Source of the DNA: Ideonella benzenivorans
GTDB lineage: Bacteria > Pseudomonadota > Gammaproteobacteria > Burkholderiales > Burkholderiaceae_C
NCBI RefSeq assembly: GCF_020387415.1
Contig: NZ_JAGWCB010000007.1
Coordinates: 186,001-250,000 of the forward strand
Reading direction: 5' to 3'
Length of the DNA: 64,000 nucleotides
Position numbers and translations under genes: made by a program. Below the pieces are notes generated by a model. It made no database searches. It saw only the letters and a list, made by a program, of their open reading frames with translations, and was not told the origin of the DNA. This document shows, piece by piece, positions 18,421 through 26,883 of the stretch (positions are counted from its first letter, which is position 1; every line of letters begins with the position of its first letter).

Positions 18421-18440
18421 GCGCCGGCCAGGCCGGACGC
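18421..18440 (-). terminator. Possible attenuator hairpin in the nirB leader
   Basis: On the minus strand this 20-nt segment folds as GCG-U-CCGGC-CUG-GCCGG-CGC, an eight-pair stem with one bulged U. It is followed by UUCCC rather than a long U-run. It lies directly after the second ANTAR-type hairpin and 28 nt before the nirB start codon. It could be the terminator that the regulator overrides, or could affect ribosome access. The weak U-tract leaves this open. Confidence 0.4.
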
Positions 18441-18449
18441 CAACAGAAA

Positions 18450-18492
18450 ACCGCCGTCGTTAGCGGTGGGCTCGTGCAACGACGCTGCTGCA
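18450..18492 (-). promoter_or_regulatory. Tandem ANTAR-type hexaloop hairpins in the nirB leader
   Basis: Two hairpins of identical design lie 7 nt apart in the transcript. P1 (18492-18475) has stem UGCAGC/GUUGCA and loop AGCGUC. P2 (18467-18450) has stem ACCGCU/GGCGGU and loop AACGAC. Both have six-pair stems and six-base loops with A at position 1 and G at position 4, the established ANTAR recognition pattern. U-rich sequence (UUUCUGUU) continues from P2's last pair. They start about 9 nt after the start site predicted from the sigma-54 promoter. The probable ligand is the NIT-ANTAR protein encoded in this operon. Confidence 0.82.
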
Positions 18493-18510
18493 GGAACCAC
18501 GCGCCATCCC

Positions 18511-18529
18511 AAGCAAGTCTGGTGCCAAG
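18511..18529 (-). promoter_or_regulatory. Sigma-54 promoter of the nirBD operon
   Basis: The minus strand reads CTTGGCACCAGACTTGCTT, matching the sigma-54 consensus TGGCAC-N5-TTGC with the invariant GG and GC dinucleotides at the correct 12-base phase. The predicted start is near 18501, giving a leader of about 110 nt before nirB. This agrees with NtrC-type nitrogen control of assimilatory nitrite reduction, combined with ANTAR antitermination. No NtrC enhancer site was assigned. Confidence 0.82.
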
Positions 18530-18677
18530 CCTCAAGGGACCGGGAACCGGCCCCAACGGCCCGACATGCACCGGCAGCGCGCGGCGGGACGGCCGCACTG
18601 CCCTGGACTGGTGCCTCTCTTCCCGTCGCCTGCGCCCGGTCAAGCCCCGGTTGGGGGAGCCCGCCGACACTGAGCGC

Positions 18678-18941
18678 ATGGCCAAGCGATTCCCTCTGCA
18701 CCCGGCACATCCCGAACGCACCTGCTGGGGATGCGACCGCTACTGCCCCGCCCAGTCCATGGCCTGCGGCAATGGATCGGACCGCACCCAGCACCCCGAG
18801 GAGCTGTTCGGGGCGGATTGGGCCGACTGGGTGCCGCCCACGGAAGGTGGCGCTGAGGCTGAGATGGAGCCGCCGGCCCTGGCGCTGACGGCCGAGGTGG
18901 CCCAGGCGCCGGTCAGAACACCCCGCTCACCCAGTCGATGA
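18678..18941 (+). CDS. DUF3079 family protein
   Basis: This 87-residue protein has an N-terminal 50 residues matching the DUF3079 pattern: MAKRFPLHPAHPERTCWGCD, then CxxxxxxxxCGNG and HPEELFGADW. Four cysteines (two in CWGCD, one in YCPA, one in ACGNG) could bind a metal; that is inference. The C-terminal 30 residues are low-complexity Pro/Ala/Glu. It is divergent from nirB across the sigma-54 promoter region, and its 3' end overlaps the convergent LysR gene by 29 bp. The family has no established function. Confidence 0.8.
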   Translation: MAKRFPLHPAHPERTCWGCDRYCPAQSMACGNGSDRTQHPEELFGADWADWVPPTEGGAEAEMEPPALALTAEVAQAPVRTPRSPSR

Positions 18942-19794
18942 AGGCCCGCAGGCGCGGGGAGGGCAGCCGGCCGCGGGCGTGGACCAGCGACACCGGGAGG
19001 GGCGGCGGGGGGCAGTCCTCCAGCAGCGCGACCAGGCGGCCGGCCGCCAGATCGTCCTGCAGCCGGTAGCGCGGCGCCTGGATGATGCCCAGCCCCGCCA
19101 GTGCCGCGCCGGCGTAGGCCTCCGCGCCGCTGACGCGCAAGCGGGTCGGCAGAGACACCTGCTGCAGGGCACCGCCGACGCTGAACACCAGCGGCAGCAC
19201 CGCGCCCAGGGCCGAGGACTGGAACCCAACCATCGTGTGGCCGGCCTGCAGATCGTCCAGCTGGCGCGGCACACCGTGGCGGGCGCAGTAGTCCGCCGAG
19301 GCGCAGGTGACCTCCGGCAGCAGGGTCAGGCGCCGGGCGACCAGTTCGCTGTCGCGCAGCGGGCCGATGCGGATCGCGCAGTCCACCCCCTCCCGCACCA
19401 GGTCGACGAAGCGGTCGCCCTCGCTGATGTCCAGCGCGATCTCGGGGTAGCGGGTCAGGAACTCGGGCAGCCTGGGGCACAACAGCAGACGGGCCATCGT
19501 GCCATGGACCTCGATGCGCAGGCGGCCCCGCGGCTGGCCGGTGGAGAAGGCGTTTTCCGCGTCCTCCACCTCGGCGATCAGCTGCAGGCAGCGGCTGTAG
19601 AACGCCTCGCCCTCCAGCGTGGGCGCCACCTGGCGGGTGGTGCGCTGCAACAGCCGCACACCCAGACGCGCCTCCAGCGCCTGGATGGCCTCGGTCACCG
19701 TGGCCCGGGGCAGGTTCAGATCGGCGGCTGCGCGGGTGAAGCTGCGGCATTCCACGATGCGCGTGAAGACGCGCATGGCATCGAAGCGGTCCAT
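18913..19794 (-). CDS. LysR-family transcriptional regulator
   Basis: This 293-residue regulator starts at the ATG at 19794 (MDRFDAMRVFTRIVECRSFT), which aligns with the usual LysR start; the open frame upstream extends into the intergenic promoter. The winged helix-turn-helix is at residues 1-60 and the ligand-binding domain follows. It is divergent from an SDR gene 116 bp away, the typical arrangement for a LysR regulator and its target. An imperfect inverted repeat (TTCG-N6-CGAA) at 19808-19821 lies just upstream of its start and could be its site. Confidence 0.88.
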   Translation of the reverse strand: MDRFDAMRVFTRIVECRSFTRAAADLNLPRATVTEAIQALEARLGVRLLQRTTRQVAPTLEGEAFYSRCLQLIAEVEDAENAFSTGQPRGRLRIEVHGTMARLLLCPRLPEFLTRYPEIALDISEGDRFVDLVREGVDCAIRIGPLRDSELVARRLTLLPEVTCASADYCARHGVPRQLDDLQAGHTMVGFQSSALGAVLPLVFSVGGALQQVSLPTRLRVSGAEAYAGAALAGLGIIQAPRYRLQDDLAAGRLVALLEDCPPPPLPVSLVHARGRLPSPRLRAFIDWVSGVF

Positions 19795-19910
19795 GGGCTG
19801 TTGATTGTTCGGAATTGCGAATGGTGATGCCGATTCTGGCTTGTTTATCCGGATGGAGCGAATGCCTACAGTGAACCCACGCTGATCGAGCGGATGACAG
19901 GAGCCAACCC

Positions 19911-20657
19911 ATGAATGAACTTTCACAGGCCCAGCCGGTGGCCATCGTGACCGGTGGATCGCGCGGCATCGGGGCCGCCATCGCCCAGCGCCTGGCCGCC
20001 GACGGCTTCGCGGTGGTCATCAACTACGCCGGCCACCGCGACGAGGCCGACGGCCTGGTGCGCCAGATCACCACCGCCGGTGGGCAGGCCCTGGCCGTCC
20101 AGGCCGATGTGAGCGATGCGGCCGCCGTGCGGCGGCTGTTCGACGCCGCCGAGGCGGCCTATGGCGGGGTGGACGTGTGGGTCAACAACGCCGGGGTGAT
20201 GACGCTGGCCCCCTTGACCGAGGCCAGCGACGAGGACTTCGACCGGCTGGTGGCCGTCAACCTGCGCGGCACCTTCCACGGCATGCGCGAGGCCGGGCGC
20301 CGGCTGCGGACCGGCGGGCGCATCATCAACTTTTCCAGCAGCGTGGTCGGCCTGCGGCTGGAACGCTACGGCCTGTACGCCGCCACCAAGTCCGCGGTCG
20401 AGGCCCTGACCGCCATCCAGGCGCGCGAGCTGCGCGGCCGTGCGATCACGGTCAACGCGGTGGCGCCGGGGCCCACCGCCACTGCGCTGTTCCTGGAGGG
20501 CAAGTCGCCCGAGCTGATCGACACCCTGGCCCGCATGAACCCGCTGGAGCGCCTGGGCACGCCGCAGGACATTGCCGCGGTGGTGGCCTTCCTGGCCGGG
20601 CCGCAGGGCGGCTGGATCAACGGGCAGGTGATCCGCGCCAACGGCGGCATGGTCTGA
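19911..20657 (+). CDS. Short-chain dehydrogenase/reductase
   Basis: This 248-residue classical SDR has the cofactor motif TGGSRGIG, the NNAG motif (VNNAGVMTLAP), a catalytic Ser in NFSSSVVGL and YGLYAATKSA giving the Tyr-x-x-x-Lys pair. The C-terminus ends INGQVIRANGGMV, as in 3-oxoacyl-ACP-reductase-like SDRs. The VINYAGHRDEAD segment after strand 2 favours NADP(H). The substrate is unknown. It is divergent from a LysR gene that probably regulates it. Confidence 0.87.
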   Translation: MNELSQAQPVAIVTGGSRGIGAAIAQRLAADGFAVVINYAGHRDEADGLVRQITTAGGQALAVQADVSDAAAVRRLFDAAEAAYGGVDVWVNNAGVMTLAPLTEASDEDFDRLVAVNLRGTFHGMREAGRRLRTGGRIINFSSSVVGLRLERYGLYAATKSAVEALTAIQARELRGRAITVNAVAPGPTATALFLEGKSPELIDTLARMNPLERLGTPQDIAAVVAFLAGPQGGWINGQVIRANGGMV

Positions 20658-20672
20658 ACCGGGCGCCTGCCG

Positions 20673-21596
20673 CTAAGCCAGCGGGAGCTGCTCCACCAGC
20701 GTCCGGCAACGTGCCACCAGGAAGTCCCGCAGCTGCTGCAGGGCCGGGCTCAGGCTGGCCCGGTCGGGGCAGACCATCTGCAGCGGGGCCGGCTCACCCC
20801 AGGCCTGCGGAAAGAGCGCCACCAGCCGGCCGGCCTGCAGGTCGGCCGCCACATCCAGGGCCGATTTGTAGGTGACGCCGTGGCCGGCCAGGGCCCAGCG
20901 TCGCACCACCTCGCCATCGTCGCTGATGCGGTCGCCACGCACCGGCACGGCCTGCGGCCCCCCTTGCGCCGTGGGCAGCTGGAAGGTCCAGCGTTCGTGG
21001 GTGTGGTCCCCCATCACGTAGCGCAGGCAGTTGTGCTGCTTCAGCTCGGCCGGCGTGGCCGGGCGGCCATGGCGGGCCAGGTAGGTCGGGGCGGCACAGG
21101 CGATGCGCCGGTTGTCCGGCGCCAGTGGCAGCGAGACCAGGCCTGAGTCGGGCAGCTCACCGTAGCGGAGGCCGGCGTCCACGGTGGCGCGAAACAGGTC
21201 GGTGAAGCGGTCGCTGATGCGCAGCTGCAGCTGCAGACGCGGGTGCTGGGCCTGGAAGTCGTCCAGCCAGGGCAGCAGCACCTGCCGCCCCAGGTCGGAG
21301 GGCACCGACAGGCGCAGCGGCCCGCCGATCTCGGCGCGTCCCTGGTCCAGGGCCTCACGGCCGGCCGCCAGGGCGTCCAGCACACCACGGGCATGGGGCA
21401 GGTAGCGACTGCCTTCGTCCGACAGCCGCATGCTGCGGGTGGAGCGCACGAACAGGCGCAGCGCCAGCTCGCGTTCCAGCCGCTGCACCGCGCTGCTGGC
21501 CAGTGCCGGGGTCAGGTCCAGCTGTCGGGCGGCGGCCGAGAAGCTGCCCGCTTCCGCCGTCTGGACAAAGACCTGCAGGTCGTCGATGCGGATCAT
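20673..21596 (-). CDS. LysR-family transcriptional regulator
   Basis: This 307-residue regulator is read from the ATG at 21596 (MIRIDDLQVFVQTAEAGSFS). It has an N-terminal winged helix-turn-helix (AARQLDLTPALASSAVQRLE) and a C-terminal substrate-binding domain of the CrgA/DsdC-like class. It is convergent with the SDR gene (15 bp gap) and divergent from the SnoaL-like/SDR/porin genes, which it may control. The AT-rich 21597-21660 region probably holds the divergent promoters. Confidence 0.87.
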   Translation of the reverse strand: MIRIDDLQVFVQTAEAGSFSAAARQLDLTPALASSAVQRLERELALRLFVRSTRSMRLSDEGSRYLPHARGVLDALAAGREALDQGRAEIGGPLRLSVPSDLGRQVLLPWLDDFQAQHPRLQLQLRISDRFTDLFRATVDAGLRYGELPDSGLVSLPLAPDNRRIACAAPTYLARHGRPATPAELKQHNCLRYVMGDHTHERWTFQLPTAQGGPQAVPVRGDRISDDGEVVRRWALAGHGVTYKSALDVAADLQAGRLVALFPQAWGEPAPLQMVCPDRASLSPALQQLRDFLVARCRTLVEQLPLA

Positions 21597-21717
21597 TTTC
21601 CTGTCCGTCAAGAAAGTATTTGAGATTGGCTGCGCTTTATCTGTTGCAGACGTTAAATCAAAGTGCCTGTCCATGCCGGGTCCCGGCCTTTGCAACATCT
21701 CTTGGGAGCGCATCGAC

Positions 21718-22251
21718 ATGCACCGTTCTTTGTCACCGTGGTGGTTGGCGGCCTGGTTGACCGTCGCGGGGTCCGTCCACGCCGAGGAGGCGCTGATCCA
21801 GGCCCGCACCCTGGTGGTGGATCCTCACCTCGACACCGTCCAGGCCCAGGGCGAGATCCTGGCGGCACGCCGCTATGGCACCTTCTGGTCCACCGGGGAC
21901 GCCGCGCTGGCCCGCGCGGCCCTGGCGCCGGACTTCATGGACCGCACCCTGCCCCCCGGGCGGGCGCAGGGACTGCCAGGGCCGTTGGCCGCGTCCGAGG
22001 GCTTTCGCCAGGCGGTGCCGGACCTGCGCTGCGAGATCGAACAGATGATCGTCGCCGGTGACCGGGTCGTGTCGCACCTGCGTTTCACCGGGCACTTCAG
22101 CGGTCGGTTCCAGGGGCGCCAGGGGCAGGGGCAGGCGGTGAACTTCATCGCCACCGACATCTACCGGGTCCAGGACGGTCGCATTGCCGAAAACTGGCAT
22201 CTCGAGGACAACCTGACCCTGCTGCAGCAAATGGGGCTGGTGGCCCTGTGA
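21718..22251 (+). CDS. Secreted SnoaL-like (NTF2-fold) protein
   Basis: This 177-residue protein has a signal peptide (residues 1-22, ending VHAEE). The rest follows the SnoaL/ester-cyclase-like pattern: RRYGTFWSTGDAALARAALA, FMDRTLPPGR, a central DLRCEIEQMIVAGDRVVSHL segment and a final TDIYRVQDGRIAENWHLED. Family members are small alpha+beta barrels that act as isomerases, hydrolases or binding proteins. The substrate is not predictable. The ATG at 21718 is preferred because the signal peptide begins there. It is followed by an SDR gene. Confidence 0.75.
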   Translation: MHRSLSPWWLAAWLTVAGSVHAEEALIQARTLVVDPHLDTVQAQGEILAARRYGTFWSTGDAALARAALAPDFMDRTLPPGRAQGLPGPLAASEGFRQAVPDLRCEIEQMIVAGDRVVSHLRFTGHFSGRFQGRQGQGQAVNFIATDIYRVQDGRIAENWHLEDNLTLLQQMGLVAL

Positions 22252-22299
22252 GCGGGGCTATTCGCGTCAGGTCACACTCCCCCTCTCAGGAGCATGCAC

Positions 22300-23094
22300 A
22301 TGAAGATTGATCTCACGGGCCGCGTGGCCCTCGTCACGGCCTCTTCGTCTGGCATCGGCCATGCCATCGCCCAGGGCCTGGCGGAAAGCGGTGCCGAGGT
22401 GGTGGTGCAGGGCCGCAGCAGCGCCACGGTGGAGCGCGCGCTGCAGGCCCTGCGGGCCGCGTTGCCCACCGCCCGGCTGCGCGGCGCGGTGGCGGACCTC
22501 AGCGACGCCGCCGGCGCCGAAGCCCTGCTGGCCGCCGTGCCGCAGGTGGACATCCTGGTCAACAACGCCGGCATCTACGGCCCGCAGGATTTCTTCGAGA
22601 CCGATGACGCCACCTGGGAGCGCTACTGGCAGACCAACGTGATGTCGGGCGTGCGCCTGTCGCGTGCGCTGCTGCCAGCCATGGTGCGGCAGGGCTGGGG
22701 CCGGGTGGTGTTCATCGCCTCGGAATCGGCCCGCAACATCCCGGCCGACATGATCCATTACGGGGTCAGCAAGACGGCGCTGCTGGGGCTGTCCCGCGGC
22801 CTGGCCAAGCGGGTGGCGGGCAGCGGCGTGACGGTCAACAGCGTGCTGCCCGGCCCGACCCTGTCGGACGGCGTGGCCGAGATGCTCAAGGACGAGGTGG
22901 CCCGCAGCGGCCAGTCTCTGGAAGCCGTCTTCGACGGCTTCGTGCGGGCGCACCGGCCCAGCTCGGTGATCCAGCGCGCCGCCACGGTCGACGAGGTGGC
23001 GGCGATGGTGGTGTACGTCTGCTCGCCGCAGGCCTCGGCCACCACCGGCGCGGCGCTGCGGGTGGACGGTGGCGTGGTGGATGACATCGTCTGA
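22300..23094 (+). CDS. Short-chain dehydrogenase/reductase
   Basis: This 264-residue SDR has the cofactor motif TASSSGIG, the NNAG motif (ILVNNAGIYGPQ), serines in FIASESARNIP and YGVSKTALLG giving the Tyr-x-x-x-Lys pair. There are two nearby ATGs. The one at 22300 lies 7 bp after AGGAG at 22288-22292, whereas the one at 22294 is almost on top of it, so 22300 is chosen. The substrate is unknown. It sits between a SnoaL-like gene and a broken FadL-type porin. Confidence 0.87.
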   Translation: MKIDLTGRVALVTASSSGIGHAIAQGLAESGAEVVVQGRSSATVERALQALRAALPTARLRGAVADLSDAAGAEALLAAVPQVDILVNNAGIYGPQDFFETDDATWERYWQTNVMSGVRLSRALLPAMVRQGWGRVVFIASESARNIPADMIHYGVSKTALLGLSRGLAKRVAGSGVTVNSVLPGPTLSDGVAEMLKDEVARSGQSLEAVFDGFVRAHRPSSVIQRAATVDEVAAMVVYVCSPQASATTGAALRVDGGVVDDIV

Positions 23095-23136
23095 CACGGT
23101 GGCGGCGCCCCCGTCTCATCAACGAAGGATGTCTTG

Positions 23137-24224
23137 ATGTTGCGCCGTGTTTCGCTGCCCTTGTGGTCCGTGCTGATCGGTGGGGCGGCCGGTCTGCCGC
23201 TGGCGGCCCATGCCACCAACGGCTATTTCTCGCACGGCTACGGGGTCCAGGCCGAAGGCATGGCCGGCCCCATTTCTTCATCCCCGAGTTCGGCTGGACG
23301 CACCAGTGGGACGACCGGCTCAGCCTGGGGCTGGCGGTCTATGGCAATGGGGGGATGAACACCCAGTACAACCACAGCCCGTTTGAGGCCTTCGGGGTCA
23401 CCGGCCACACCGGGGTCAACCTCGAACAGCTGTTTGTGTCGCCCTCGGTGGCCTATCGGCTCAATGACAGCCATACCGTCAGCCTGGCGCTGAACCTGGC
23501 CCACCAGCGCTTCTCGGCCCAGGGCATCGGGCCCTTCGCGGCGGCCTCGGCCGCGCCGGAGGCGCTGAGCGACCAGGGCACCGACACCTCCACCGGCGTG
23601 GGCGTGCGGCTGGGCTGGATCGGGCAACTGAGCCCGCAATGGCGGGTGGGGGCCACCTGGTCGTCCAAGATCTCGGGCCGCTTTGACAAGTACAAGGGCC
23701 TGTTCGCCGACCAGGGCGGCTTCGACATCCCGGCCAACTACGGGGTCGGCCTGGCCTACCAGCCCACCGAGGCCTGGACCCTGGCGGCCGATTACCAGGT
23801 CATCCAGTACAGCCGTGTGGGCGCGGTGGGCAACCCGCTCAGCCGGCTGGCGGCCGGGGTGCCGCTGGGCGCCTCGGACGGGCCGGGCTTTGGCTGGCGG
23901 GATGTGAAGGTGATCAAGCTGGGGGCCGCCTACCAATGGCAGCCGAACCTGACCCTGCGGGCCGGCTACAGCCACGCCACCCAGCCCGTGCCCGCCAGCG
24001 AGACCTTCTTCAACATCCTGGCGCCGGGCGTGGTGCAGCACCATGTGACCGTCGGCTTCACCTGGAAGGCAAACCGGGCGGACAACTGGAGCGCCTTCTA
24101 CGGCCATGCCTTCAACCGCACGGTGGCGGGCCAGCAATCCCTGCCCACCGCCTTCGGCGGTGGCGAGGCCCAGGTGCATCTGAAGGAAAACACCCTGGGC
24201 GTGGCCTGGGGCCGCGCCTTCTGA
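23137..24224 (+). pseudogene. FadL/OmpP1-type outer-membrane transporter, internally deleted and frameshifted
   Basis: The ATG at 23137 opens a signal peptide and the FadL start ATNGYFSHGYGVQAEGMAG. The frame then changes: past about 23268 the coding frame is the one reading HFFIPEFGWTHQWDDRLSLG onward to a normal FadL C-terminus at 24224. Intact family members have about 70-80 residues between these two parts, including the plug segment with the ATNPAG motif. Both the missing segment and the frame change are visible, so a full protein cannot be made. Intact homologues import long-chain fatty acids or aromatic hydrocarbons. Confidence 0.82.
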
Positions 24225-24256
24225 CGGGGTTTGCCAGAATCCGGGGGTCTTCCCCA

Positions 24257-24286
24257 TCCTGCGGCGGTTCAAGACCGGCCGCAGGA
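24257..24286. terminator. Strong hairpin between the FadL pseudogene and the hydrogenase operon
   Basis: The arms TCCTGCGGC and GCCGCAGGA pair exactly over 9 bp, with a further GGT/ACC inside. It lies 33 bp after the FadL stop. No T-run follows, so termination is possible but not certain; it may insulate the hydrogenase operon from upstream transcription. Confidence 0.4.
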
Positions 24287-24372
24287 CGCCGACAATAGGG
24301 ATGAGGACCCGGTCCGAGGAAGTCGCTTTCCTGGTGAACGGGGGCGCGGTCACTTTCCCCAGGGCGGATTCC

Positions 24373-25314
24373 ATGGCGACACTCTTATGGCTTCAAACCG
24401 GAGCCTGCGGCGGCGATTCCCTGGCCATCCTGAGTGCCGAGTCGCCCAGCCTGGAGCAGCTGCTGCAGGACAGCGGCGTCGAGTTGCTGTGGCATCCGTC
24501 CCTGTCGCATGGCCACGCCCGCCGGTTCGACCGGCTGGTTGACGACATCCTGTCCGGCCAACAGCCGCTGGACATCCTGTGCGTCGAGGGCAGCATCGTC
24601 ACCGCGCCACGCGGCACCGGGCTGTACGACCCCTACCGCGGCCGCGGCAAGATGGACCTGGTGCGCGACCTGGCGGCTCGCGCCGACGTGGTGGTGGCCA
24701 TGGGCACCTGCGCCGCGTTCGGCGGGGTGCATGCCGCGCCGCCCAACCCTTCGGACTGCATCGGCCTGCAGTTCGACCATGCCCAGCCGGGCGGGCTGTT
24801 GCCGGCCGACTGGCGGTCCCGCGGCGGCTGGCCGGTGGTCAATGTGGCCGGCTGCCCGGCCCATCCGCACACCATGACCCAGACCCTGGCCACGCTGGCG
24901 CTGGGCCTGCCGCTGCCGCTGGATGGCCTGAACCGGCCGGCCTCGCACTTCAGCACCGTGGTGCACCAGGGCTGCACCCGCAACGAATACCACGAGTACG
25001 ACATCGAGGACAGCCAGCCCGGTGGCCGGGCCTGCCTGTTCTTCAACCTGGGGTGCCAGGGCCCGCTGACCCAGGCGGTCTGCAATGCCGACCTCTGGAA
25101 TGGCGTCAGCAGCAAGACGCGCGCAGGCGTGCCGTGCTTTGGCTGCACCTCCCCCCAGTTCCCGCGCGATGGCGACCTGTTCCGCACCGAAAAGATGGGC
25201 GAGGTGCCCATCCGTTTGCCGCTGGGGGTGGAGCGCCCACGCTACATGGCTTACAAGAACCTGGCCCGCGCGGCGGCACCACAACGGGTGCGTGACAAGA
25301 AGATGAAGCCCTGA
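24373..25314 (+). CDS. hupU: H2-sensing type [NiFe] hydrogenase small subunit (HupU/HoxB-like)
   Basis: This 313-residue protein is read from the ATG at 24373 (MATLLWLQTGACGGDS), which matches regulatory hydrogenase small subunits. An in-frame ATG at 24301 would add 24 unrelated residues. It lacks the twin-arginine signal of respiratory uptake enzymes, so it is cytoplasmic. Cluster-binding motifs are visible: GACGGDS and MGTCAAFGG, NVAGCPAHPHT, HQGCTRNEYHEY, FFNLGCQGPLTQAVC and VPCFGCTSP, enough for three Fe-S clusters. It pairs with the large subunit 27 bp downstream. Members of this group sense H2 rather than supply energy. Confidence 0.9.
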   Translation: MATLLWLQTGACGGDSLAILSAESPSLEQLLQDSGVELLWHPSLSHGHARRFDRLVDDILSGQQPLDILCVEGSIVTAPRGTGLYDPYRGRGKMDLVRDLAARADVVVAMGTCAAFGGVHAAPPNPSDCIGLQFDHAQPGGLLPADWRSRGGWPVVNVAGCPAHPHTMTQTLATLALGLPLPLDGLNRPASHFSTVVHQGCTRNEYHEYDIEDSQPGGRACLFFNLGCQGPLTQAVCNADLWNGVSSKTRAGVPCFGCTSPQFPRDGDLFRTEKMGEVPIRLPLGVERPRYMAYKNLARAAAPQRVRDKKMKP

Positions 25315-25341
25315 GCCACGGCTTGGGTAGCATCCCCGGAC

Positions 25342-26883
25342 ATGGCCCGCATTGAACTCAACGTCGATCTCAACCGCGTCGAAGGCGATCTCAGCATCCA
25401 GGTGACGCTGGAGGACGGCGTGGTGGTGGCGGCGCGCACCCAGGGCACGATGTACCGTGGCTTCGAGCAGATCCTGCTCGGCCGCGCGCCCCGCGACGCG
25501 ATGGTCATCACGCCCCGGGTCTGCGGCATCTGCGGCACCGCCCACCTCTACGCCGGCGTGCTGGCGCTGGAGCAGATCTGGTCCACCCCGGTGCCGCCCC
25601 AGGCCACCCGCATTCGCAACCTGTGCCTGATCGCCGAAGGGCTGCAGAATGACCTGCGCCAGACCTTTCTGTTCTTCGCGCCGGACCTGTGCCACCCGCG
25701 GTACGCGGCCGACCCGCTCTACGCGCCGATGCTGCAGGCCTTCGAGCCCTTCAAGGGCACGGTCTACCGCGAGACGCTGGCCATCACCCGCAAGGTGCTG
25801 CAGATCGTCGCCCACTTTGGCGGCCAGTGGCCGCACTCGTCCTACATGCTGCCCGGCGGCGTGGTGACGCCGGTGGACACGGCCCGGCTGATTGCCTGCC
25901 GCAGCATCCTGGGCGATGTGCAGCGCTGGTACGAGCAACGGATCATCGGCGGCCCGCTGGACGACTGGCTGGCGCTGGCCTCGGCCGACGCCCTCTGGGG
26001 CTGGCTGGCGCGTCCCGCGGCGGCGGACGCGGCGCTGGGCCTGCTGACCCGCTTCCTGCGTGCCCGCGGCCTGGCCCGGTTGGGCGCGGGCACGCCGCAC
26101 ATGCTGTCCTTTGGCACCTGGTGCGATCCCGAACGCTGGGGGCCCGGGGCCTCGGCCCATGTGCTGCCGGCCGGCTTCTACGATGGCGAGACCGGCGCCA
26201 TCGAGCGCCTGGATCCCGCGCAGATCTCCGAGCATGTGCGGCATTCCTGGTTTCGGCCGTATGAAGGGGGGCGCCACCCCTTCGACGGCGAGACCGTGCC
26301 CGATTACCAGCCCGGCACCGACCGCTACACCTGGGCCAAGGCCCCCCGTTACGGAGGCCGGGTGGTGCAGACCGGCCCGCTGGCGGAACTGGTGATCGCC
26401 GGCGACACGCTGGCGCGCGAGTTGCTGGCCTGCGAAGGCAGTGGTGCCTGGCTGCGCCAGTTCGCCCGGGTGCGCCACATTGGGGTGGCGCTGCGGCAGG
26501 CCTGGCGCACGCTCGACGAACTGGCGGCCGACCTGGGCAGCCCCCACTTCGTGCCGCCTGCGCCAGGCACCGAGGTCGATGGCGACGGGGCCGGCCTGCT
26601 GATGGCGGCCCGCGGTGCCTTGGGCCACTGGGTGCAGGTACGCGACGGGGTGGTGCACCGCTACCAGATCATCACCCCCACGGGCTGGAATGCCTCGCCG
26701 CGCGACAGCGCCGGCGTGCCCGGCCACTGGGAAGCCAGCCTGGTGGGGCTGCGCGTCGCCGACCCCGAGGACCCGATCGAGATCGGGCACCTGATTCGCT
26801 CGCACGACCCCTGCCTGGTCTGCACGGTGCATTTCGTTGGCGCCGACGGGGCGCCCGCGGGGGCGTTGAGGATCGGGACATGA
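25342..26883 (+). CDS. hupV: H2-sensing type [NiFe] hydrogenase large subunit (HupV/HoxC-like)
   Basis: This 513-residue protein binds the Ni-Fe centre through RVCGICGTAH (Cys61, Cys64) and DPCLVCTVH (Cys491, Cys494, His497). The N-terminus (MARIELNVDLNRVEGDL) is HupV-like. After His497 there are 16 more residues (FVGADGAPAG and onward), which looks like a cleavable extension. Well-studied regulatory hydrogenases are reported not to need C-terminal cleavage, yet here a maturation protease gene overlaps the stop by 4 bp, so processing may occur. Confidence 0.9.
   Translation: MARIELNVDLNRVEGDLSIQVTLEDGVVVAARTQGTMYRGFEQILLGRAPRDAMVITPRVCGICGTAHLYAGVLALEQIWSTPVPPQATRIRNLCLIAEGLQNDLRQTFLFFAPDLCHPRYAADPLYAPMLQAFEPFKGTVYRETLAITRKVLQIVAHFGGQWPHSSYMLPGGVVTPVDTARLIACRSILGDVQRWYEQRIIGGPLDDWLALASADALWGWLARPAAADAALGLLTRFLRARGLARLGAGTPHMLSFGTWCDPERWGPGASAHVLPAGFYDGETGAIERLDPAQISEHVRHSWFRPYEGGRHPFDGETVPDYQPGTDRYTWAKAPRYGGRVVQTGPLAELVIAGDTLARELLACEGSGAWLRQFARVRHIGVALRQAWRTLDELAADLGSPHFVPPAPGTEVDGDGAGLLMAARGALGHWVQVRDGVVHRYQIITPTGWNASPRDSAGVPGHWEASLVGLRVADPEDPIEIGHLIRSHDPCLVCTVHFVGADGAPAGALRIGT

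Noticed and set aside
14985-18941. 1318-residue plus-strand open frame opposite nirB/nirD
   Set aside because: Shadow of NirB. Only its last 264 bp (18678-18941) is real, as the DUF3079 gene.
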